In this document: in pieces, positions 57,141 to 64,000 of the stretch | Layout: each line of letters opens with the position of its first letter | Position numbering within the stretch: the first letter of the stretch is position 1 | Source: Cordilura impudica | Taxonomy: Eukaryota; Arthropoda; Insecta; Diptera; Scathophagidae | Direction: 5' to 3' | Assembly: GCA_963682025.1 (NCBI GenBank) | Contig: OY821519.1 | Location: 140,721,429-140,785,428, forward strand | Length of the DNA stretch: 64,000 nt | The notes under the pieces: model-generated | Told to the model about the DNA's origin: nothing | The model's input: only the letters and a program-made list of their open reading frames with translations | Databases searched by the model: none | Program-made: the position numbers and the translations under genes

Positions 57141-57689
57141 CGGAGAATATTTGTTTAAAAGAAACCAAAAATGTTGAGAAAATTTCGAAGACTTGATAAA
57201 CTAAATTACGCAAAGCAATCGAATCTGCTATAAATTAAACATTTTCTATAAATACGTCGCCTCCATTTGACAACATTATAGCTGTCTTTTATGATTTTTT
57301 TTAATTTTAAAACATATCCAGTTACTGCAGGCTGGTAAGTTTTTCAGTTTTTGTTAACATACCACTTATTAACCTTTGAAATTTCTTATCTTTTTAAGTT
57401 TTGCTATTTTATTTTTTTGTTTTTTAAACAAATGAATTACTTATTATTACTTATTTGATTTAATAAACTTCAAACTTATAAATAAAAGGAAATGTTCTTC
57501 TATTTCTTTTTTTCCATTTTCAGAATGTATGATTTAAAATTTTAAGACAACAAAATATATTTAAAATTTTACAATATTCTTCGTGAACTTAACTATTTTC
57601 CCTTTTAGTCATTCATAAACACATTCATACAAAATCTGCACAAACCCATTTAATATCGGCATTGTGTTACGACCATTGATTTCGATCAA
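57141..57689. other. No recognised feature
   Basis: AT-rich spacer with no supportable gene or repeat. Confidence 0.4.
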
Positions 57690-57780
57690 TGCTCATAAAC
57701 ACTGTTACTAACTCAATTCTCTCGATGGCCACCACTGCCCTAAATCAGTGGTGTAGTAATAGTGTTTATGATTTAGGCCA
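57690..57780. mobile_element. Small inverted-repeat element, related to window start
   Basis: The left half (cataaacactgttactaact) and the right half (tagtaatagtgtttatg) are inverted relatives. The left half and centre match bases 1-50. Confidence 0.55.
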
Positions 57781-57849
57781 TGAGTTACATATAACCAAAT
57801 TTGCTATGTCAAGGTATAATACTTACAGTTTGCATTTAATTTTTTTTTT

Positions 57850-58260
57850 GTAGTTTGTCATCAAATTTTTCCAAATCATCCAGAGTGTCGAAAAGCAATT
57901 TTTGCACGACTTTATATCCATCGATAGTTGTGTTGTCATTGTTGTGTTTCCTGATTTCAAGCTTCACAGCGATGACCTCCTCTGTCAATTTGGTAAGCGA
58001 TCGATTATTTCCTTCCTACAATTCTTTACTTTCTTTTTTCATAAGGGTAATTTCAGACTTCAAAGATTAAATTTTATCACGCAATTCTACTAAATGACTT
58101 TGAAGGCAGTCGGATTTCGACTAATGAAAAAATTCGTTTGTCTAAATGGAAAAATATTAAATTTAATTTTTTACTTACAATTTGCTAAACTTTTAGTAAA
58201 TGTATATTGAAACTCTCCAGAGGTATATGAATTATTCTGCGACATTGCTGTGTAAACACA
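57850..58260 (-). pseudogene. Decayed coding segment, possibly DUF4806-type
   Basis: The minus-strand translation of 58070-57855 is heptad-like and ends LLFDTLDDLEKFDDKLQKK, recalling the start of the DUF4806 domain found in insect proteins. An in-frame stop interrupts it. A separate segment at 58250-58185 (MSQNNSYTSGEFQYTF) ends at a GTAAGT-like donor and could be an upstream exon. The assignment is weak. Confidence 0.35.
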
Positions 58261-59149
58261 TCCCCGGTTTGGGGATGAAGATGTAGCTGCCATGGATGAT
58301 TTTGTCTCCTTTTGATGCTTACCAGGTGATTGCCACACTTCTCTGGTTCTTTATGTGTCGACCTTGTCTTATTCCAGAGTTTAAGGTGTTCAATCTATTA
58401 TTTTCCTCTGCTATAAAGCTTCTTGTTTATGCGAGCATGGTTGGCTAATGGGTAGGAATCTTGTGACGCCTAATGATTGAACTCACACAAGCCACGTCAC
58501 TTCGCTAATAATATATGTGAACGGAGCTTTGTCTATTACCGTTATTCACTGCCGTTATTGCTAATCTCGTCGATTTGTACTCTAAGTTTCTGACCGTGAT
58601 AAGGGGATGTACCAGGATTCTTCTATTTATTTCTGCTTTTTGTCCTTTCTTCTGTGCCTTTTGTTGGTTTTTGTAGCTGTTCGTGGTGTTGCTTAATAAG
58701 CGTCCCACCAATAACGAAACAAGATATACTCAAAATTTGGTTGGTTTTATTTTTCTTTATGAAATCCTTGTTGGGAAACTTGAAGTTTTTTTCTCTATCC
58801 CAAAAGAGGAAGCCAGTATTAGTGTTTGACTGGCGTGTGATAAGACCTATTGCATTCACGTGACCAGTGCCTTTGATGTTCTCTTTGTCCGCTGTCGACC
58901 TGCCGGTTTGGAGTATCAATCAGAAAGAACGCGGAAATGCCATCGTCGAGATGGTGACAGTCTTTTATCACCTGCTACGACCAACTTCACGCATCATAGT
59001 TATTTTTTTTCTTTTTGCTACCTTTTCAATAGTCAGTTTTAAAGGTATTGCCCACCTTTCTCCGGTAATAATACACTGAAACTTATTTTGTAAGCCGCTG
59101 ACCTAGTACAAATCTTCCAAATGCTAACACTATAGTGCCCTTAATATTA
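58261..59149. other. No recognised gene
   Basis: Open frames on both strands (for example 58623-58919 minus) show no domain I can identify. Confidence 0.35.
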
Positions 59150-59390
59150 TGCTACATACACACATTATGTTGAAGAAACCATTGCTTCGCGTGTAGCTGT
59201 GTTGCCCATAGATTTTCGTGTTGTGGCAACCGTTGCCAGAAATATCAAAAAGTTTTGATATTTTTGGTCGCTACACACAGTACTGAGGTTGCTGCTATAG
59301 TTGTTGTGTGTAGTGTATAAAGCACGTTGCTATAACACGTCGCTTCAACGGTCGCATCTTGAGTAGCTAGCATTAGACCTAAAGTATTAT
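59150..59390. repeat. Inverted-repeat-rich segment related to the 5461-5656 MITE
   Basis: Contains agaaatatcaaaaagttttg with flanking ggcaaccgttgcc, closely similar to the centre and arms of the MADF-intron MITE but more diverged. It replaces the expected end of the adjacent Harbinger transposase. Confidence 0.5.
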
Positions 59391-59394
59391 CTAC

Positions 59395-60130
59395 CTACAA
59401 GGGATCAAATCGATGTGATTTACCATTTTGCTTTGATTAAAAACTGCAGCATCAATAGTTCGACCGTTGCAGCCAATGTCCACAAAAAGAAACTTGCAAG
59501 TAGCATCAACAAGTGCCATTAATACTATGCTATTCGCTCCTTTATAATTATGGAAATACGCGCCGTCTTTCCGTAATGACCGGAATTTTTTATGCTTTCC
59601 ATCGAAAGCACCGAGACAATTGGGAAACTGCCACTTAATACTAAATTTTTTCCCTACTGCTTCCCATTCTAATTCACTGTTTGGAAACTTAAAAATATCG
59701 GTATATTTTTTTAGTTTAATGTGTGCTTGTTAGAAATTTTGTATGTTCATACTTTCAAGTAATCATCTTTGAGTCGTCGCCAAATACTTTCACTTACCCG
59801 TGGTATTATTCGAGAAATACTACTTGATTAAGACTTTTAAAACTCTCTCCTAAGTAAATACATTTTAGATTATGCTCAGTTGACTTTTCGTATCTTACCT
59901 GTAGCAAGGAATCTTAGTGTAACGGCCAACTGTTCTGCTGGTGGAATTGCTTCTCGCATATTCGTATCTTCAAGCTGAATATCTTGTTCTATCAAAGATA
60001 AAAGGTGGTCAAAATGAGCTTTTTCCATCCTTAACAAATGTTTATAAGAAACATCGTTTAATCGCAATTCGCGGGTAAGAAAAGCAAATGAACCACGCTC
60101 ATTTTTGTTTGTCTCCATGGTTTCACCCAA
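59395..60130 (-). pseudogene. PIF/Harbinger transposase remnant
   Basis: The N-terminal piece (60130-59876) reads FLTRELRLNDVSYKHLLRM, MREAIPPAEQLAVTLRFLATG and ends at a GTAAGA donor. A middle piece (about 59840-59755) has ISRIIPRVSESIWRRLKDDYLK. A last piece (about 59690-59395) has FPNCLGAFDGKH (first catalytic Asp), FHNYKGANSIVLMALVDA and VDIGCNGRTIDAAVF (second Asp). The final Glu region is missing and one frameshift is present. Harbinger transposases act on TWA sites, matching the MITEs in this window. Confidence 0.88.
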
Positions 60131-60527
60131 TGGCCTTTTTGACTTGATACTGGTAATGAAGACGCCTTACTGCACAAATCAATTAGTCCCGCAAGTAAAT
60201 GTTTTTAATTCAAGAAAATTGTTTTAAATTAAATTTTACGAACCAGCAATTCTGTCGTCTTTATCGCTGTCTTCAGAATCAATATCGAAAGCGATTATGG
60301 TGCACTCCAAAACTTCCTTAACTAATTTTTTTAACACATTTGTCCATTATATTAATCTTTTCTTGTTCTTTAAACAAGCAAAAAATATTTTGACGTTTCT
60401 TTTAATTCTTATTCTTGCAGCCAAAAGTTTCGAAACAAGAATTTGTGTGTTGAAACGCCAACGAAATTCATAATGAAATTCGAACAAGGTTTGGCAAACT
60501 AAAATTTGCGTGTGGAAATCGGGACTT
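60131..60527. other. Upstream part of the Harbinger remnant and spacer
   Basis: It may contain part of the Harbinger 5' region. No Myb-like second ORF was seen. Confidence 0.35.
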
Positions 60528-61029
60528 AAGGTGTGTTTACACTATGTGTATTTTCCATGTGTAAATTCAGTTTTACGATCCATACGTAATTCCGTGTGTG
60601 TGTCAAAATTGCTGTTTTACATACAATTCATAATTTTTGCGTTCAAACATACATATGTATTTCCGTATGACATAACCTCTAAATGTAAACAACAGCTGAT
60701 TTAATTTGTGAATTTACAAAAAATTATTGTTAAAAATAAAGATATATATTTTATATATTTTTTAATTGTTAATTAATATTAAACAATTTATTTTTCTCTC
60801 AATATTAATCTTTATAATTTACTCTGTTTTTCTTTCGCCACAAGCAGTGTTGTATTTTCATATGTTTATCTTGCCAAAATAGAACCTGCTCTAATTGAAA
60901 ATTTTACATATGTCTTGCAAAATGTGTTGTACATAAACAATGTTTGAATGGGTTCACACTATGTGTACAAATTACACGTGCTAAAAAAATAAGAAAAACA
61001 CGAGCAAAACACGTAGTGTGAACGCAGCT
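60528..61029. mobile_element. MITE family M2, inverted copy
   Basis: Runs from aaggtgtgtttacac to gtgaacgcagctt, the reverse orientation of 20480-20979, and is complete. Confidence 0.75.
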
Positions 61030-62405
61030 TTAGTATGTACAACATCTATTTGTTAAATGTGTGGAAATAATATACATACATACATAAGTAGTAATAGAGT
61101 ATAATGTTCCCGTATACACATTTAAGTTGAACCATTAGAATAAGACCCCAGAAAGTTTTCGTAGTTTTCGCCTGTGTCGAAAACTCAATATTACAACCAA
61201 GGTTGGGTACAGTTACTGTTTCAATGCTGTTACCAATTCTAAACATACTTATAAATTTGATATTACCAATTCGGCCAATATTGACAAATTTGTTGTTTAT
61301 AATCAAGCCAATTACCAATATTCTCAAGGAATTTCTTTCTCACGGAAAATACTTTTCTCCAGAAAGATTTATAATTTTTTTTTTGTGTGCAAACGCAAAT
61401 AAAATTATTTGAAGAAAAATTAAATACAAAATGAATAGCATAGCCATGATGCGAGCTCTTGTGGGGGAAATTGGTGTTGTAGAATAACAACAACGAAATG
61501 GCCAAAGTATTGATAGAAGACAATTGCGCGATGAACCTATGGCAACCACAATGAATGCCTGAATTAGCTTCCATTAAAGTTAACAGAAGTTATAGTTCGT
61601 CTTTATTTGTGGTCTTTGACCTACAAGAACAATAAAATATTTTTTTAATTAAATTTTGTTTTATCAAAATACTACTAACATTTTTGTGTAAACTCCCGTC
61701 TGTTTTGCAAGTGAAATTTTTTTTAGGAAAAAAACCAAATTCAAATCCATTGAGAATTACTTTTTTCCCATCGATTTTTTTCCGTGGGCTGATAAAAATG
61801 GGATAAAAGCCTTAAGCGAAGAAATTTTTATTCACAATAGGAGAAAAGGGAAAAGTGAGAAATTCCTGCGTAATTTTTGTTTAGAATAAGGCTGAATATT
61901 TGACCGGTTTAATAATAATCTTATTCATAAGAAATTATAAATATTTTCCGAGTGTTTTTATGCTTATAAGCTTACATATGTGTTTACATATATACATGGT
62001 TCTATGATAATAAGCTTATATGAAATTTTATCAGTTTCTTTACAATTAGAGACAGAATTTCAAGTTGGCAGCCTAAAGGCACCAAATGAAATCCAAACTG
62101 CTTCACCAGATTATGACGAACATTTTAAAACTAAGTTATTTAACCCACTCGATCTTTCTGCACAGGAGGGTGTTTTAAAGGGTCTCCGGAATTAGTTTCG
62201 ATAAGTTACGAACGGAATGATATGTGGGAGTATATTGTATATGGCGCCGTTGATGAAAGCTCTCCCATCCATATATTTTTACATTTTTTCCTACAATTCA
62301 ATGCTTCCAAACATAAAAACGCAAGTAGTTGCAATAAATCGCCTTTTCTGAAAAAGTACAATTTCTGTTATGGTGTGACAGATATTTCCAACACTGTATT
62401 CTACA
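61030..62405. other. No recognised gene
   Basis: Short open frames occur on both strands without similarity I can name. There is a (catacata) run near 61075. Confidence 0.35.
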
Positions 62406-63182
62406 TTTTTATACCCTATAGCACTATGTGGTTTGGGTATAATGACTTTGTGCTGCTGTTTGTAACAACCAAAAATATTTGACATAGACCCATCTTTAAT
62501 TATACCGATCGAATCAGAATCACTTTTTGAGTTGATTTAACAATGTCCGTCCGTCCGTCTGTGTGTCCATGCAAACCTTGTAATCAAACTGCAGGTCGCA
62601 AATATAAATATATTTTGATGAAATTTGGTATATAAGCTTTTATCGGCCATGGGATGAACGCTATAGAAATTGGTGAGAATCGGTCTATGTTCAGACCTAG
62701 CCCCCATACAAATTACTCCTATGAAATCGACATAAATTGCCATAAGATCCAAATTGTCATATAGATCTTACTCAAATTGGGTTTGTATGCGTTCATTACA
62801 TCCATTAATGAGTAGTCCAAAAATGATCCCTTTGGCCCCATATAGACTGCTTCCCTATCTTCACTTAAATCTATTAAAAACAAAAATATTGCACTGATTC
62901 ATCTCAAATTTTGTTTGTATATATTTTTGCAAAATACAAGAGACTTTACCAAACATGCTCAGGATTGATCCATTTTTGGACCTAGTCCCCATATAGATAT
63001 AGCATCCGATATGAACTTTTTCATATCTGCAGCCAAAAAAATTAATAAAAATCCCACTCAAATTTGGTTTTTGCTTATTTTCTATGTCCAGTTAGTTGGG
63101 CCTAAGAGATAGGGTTTCTAAACGCATGGTATAGGGTATCATATAGTCGGTCAAGACCGACTATAATTTTCTTACTTGTTTG
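62406..63182 (-). mobile_element. Non-autonomous terminal-hairpin repeat
   Basis: Read on the minus strand it starts aacaagtaagaaaattatag with a gtcggtcttgaccgac hairpin and gataccct. It ends with a hairpin-like acccaaaccacatagtg...gggtataaaaa. This is the same terminal architecture as composite copies A-C but with a different interior. Decayed relatives lie at 9570-9850 and 43520-43810. Confidence 0.7.
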
Positions 63183-64000
63183 TTATGTAGATCTTCAAGC
63201 TGGCAGTTCTATTATAAGTTTGCGCTTCCCTACAAGAACAGTGACGGTCATTTAACCGGTGATATGACTGTCACTTCTGACTAAATTTAAATATCCATAA
63301 ATTTCTTCAGTGTTGGTTATTAGGGATCGATGTTTTGATAGGAACGATATATATGTTATAATAGCTGAACGACAACAAATATTTTGCCAATGGCGGGAAT
63401 TTAAGAATTCTGAAGTTTATAGTAATTTTGAAAGCTGAAAACCCCCCAAAAACAAAAAATAGTGGCTCACCTAAAATTAGTAAAAAATTTAAAACTTATT
63501 CATTCGGACAAATTAATTTTAATTAAATTGCACAGAAAAAATTTTGTATGTAACAACTTCAAAATCGTCGAAAGCATTTTTGTGTAAACTGAAAAATAAA
63601 ATCTTTAAATTTTTCTTTATGTTAAGTGTTTTTGCTTAAATTTTTTCTTGGTCAATGAAAAATAACCTGTTTTTTTTTATAATCCATAAATTTATGTTTT
63701 TACTACAGACTACAGACTCTTATTGCAATATCAAGGTGAATAAAACACATTCTCAAATTTTGAATTGTTTTTTAATTGTCTTACATTTAAACTTGTATAA
63801 AATACACTGTCAACAGTATTATTTCTTAAATTAACTATGTTATCACATTCAATTCTGAAAACCTTAAAAATTCTACCAAAGTTTTTCTCTTGAAATTAAT
63901 CTTAAAAAAATTAATATTTTCGCGAATGAATTGTTTAACAGCCATAAATTAATTTAAAATACAATGTATTTATGATTATGTGCGTAAATTTTATTACTTA
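63183..64000. other. No recognised feature
   Basis: AT-rich terminal stretch without a supportable gene. Confidence 0.4.

Noticed and set aside
61430..61580. Possible N-terminus of a second Harbinger transposase
   Set aside because: The plus-strand translation has an early stop and only vague Arg-rich resemblance.
1..64000. tRNA or rRNA genes
   Set aside because: No cloverleaf with conserved A and B boxes and no rRNA-like segment was noticed by eye.

Overview
The window looks like nuclear DNA from a dipteran, most likely a calyptrate fly (muscid or blowfly). The sequence is AT-rich, genes carry short GT-AG introns, and only two host genes are clear: RAD50 and a MADF-domain protein. Most of the remainder is mobile DNA of kinds common in flies (Jockey-group LINEs, Penelope-like, PIF/Harbinger, Tc1/mariner, hAT). 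The organism call is inference; no species marker was seen.

Layout. 1-4617: flank, then a full-length Jockey-type LINE on the minus strand (340-4617, 13-bp target duplication). 5193-7956: a two-exon MADF(-BESS) gene whose intron holds a PIF-type MITE and a Tc1-like element. 8090-47366: rad50 on the minus strand, convergent with the MADF gene. Its eight exons join in perfect phase to a 1310-codon protein, but exon 8 (8090-9031) is separated from exon 7 by a 34.8-kb intron (9032-43851) built almost wholly of transposons.

Inside that intron, a LINE remnant (LINE-E) is split by a 20.9-kb block (16993-37918) flanked by the 10-mer atattaatag. Within the block a minus-strand LINE (LINE-B) is split by a second full-length Jockey copy (29606-36331, 13-bp target duplication), which is itself split by a Penelope-like element (32209-34618) coding for an RT plus GIY-YIG endonuclease and carrying a hammerhead-like motif. 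The same block holds a decayed DDE-type DNA transposon with subterminal repeats (about 24.0-26.45 kb) and a 5.2-kb composite element with internal hAT fragments (17641-23370). A further composite element (38004-42832) carries another LINE (LINE-C).

47367-64000: upstream of rad50 a PIF-type MITE (47602-56310) is split by an LTR-like element with TG...CA ends and a 4-bp duplication (47766-55978). That element contains a second copy of the composite element and, near its right end, a row of very short exon-like segments with consensus splice sites. Beyond lie foldback elements, a decayed PIF/Harbinger transposase, another MITE and a diverged terminal-hairpin repeat.

Functionally, RAD50 is the ATPase/coiled-coil/zinc-hook subunit of the MRN complex for DNA double-strand break repair, and the MADF protein is a probable DNA-binding regulator. 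The mobile elements are unrelated to these functions but provide unusually clear insertion histories through target duplications and an occupied/empty site pair. No novel host gene system is evident; the best leads are the micro-exon array, the in-frame TGA shared by both Jockey copies, and the nested insertions.
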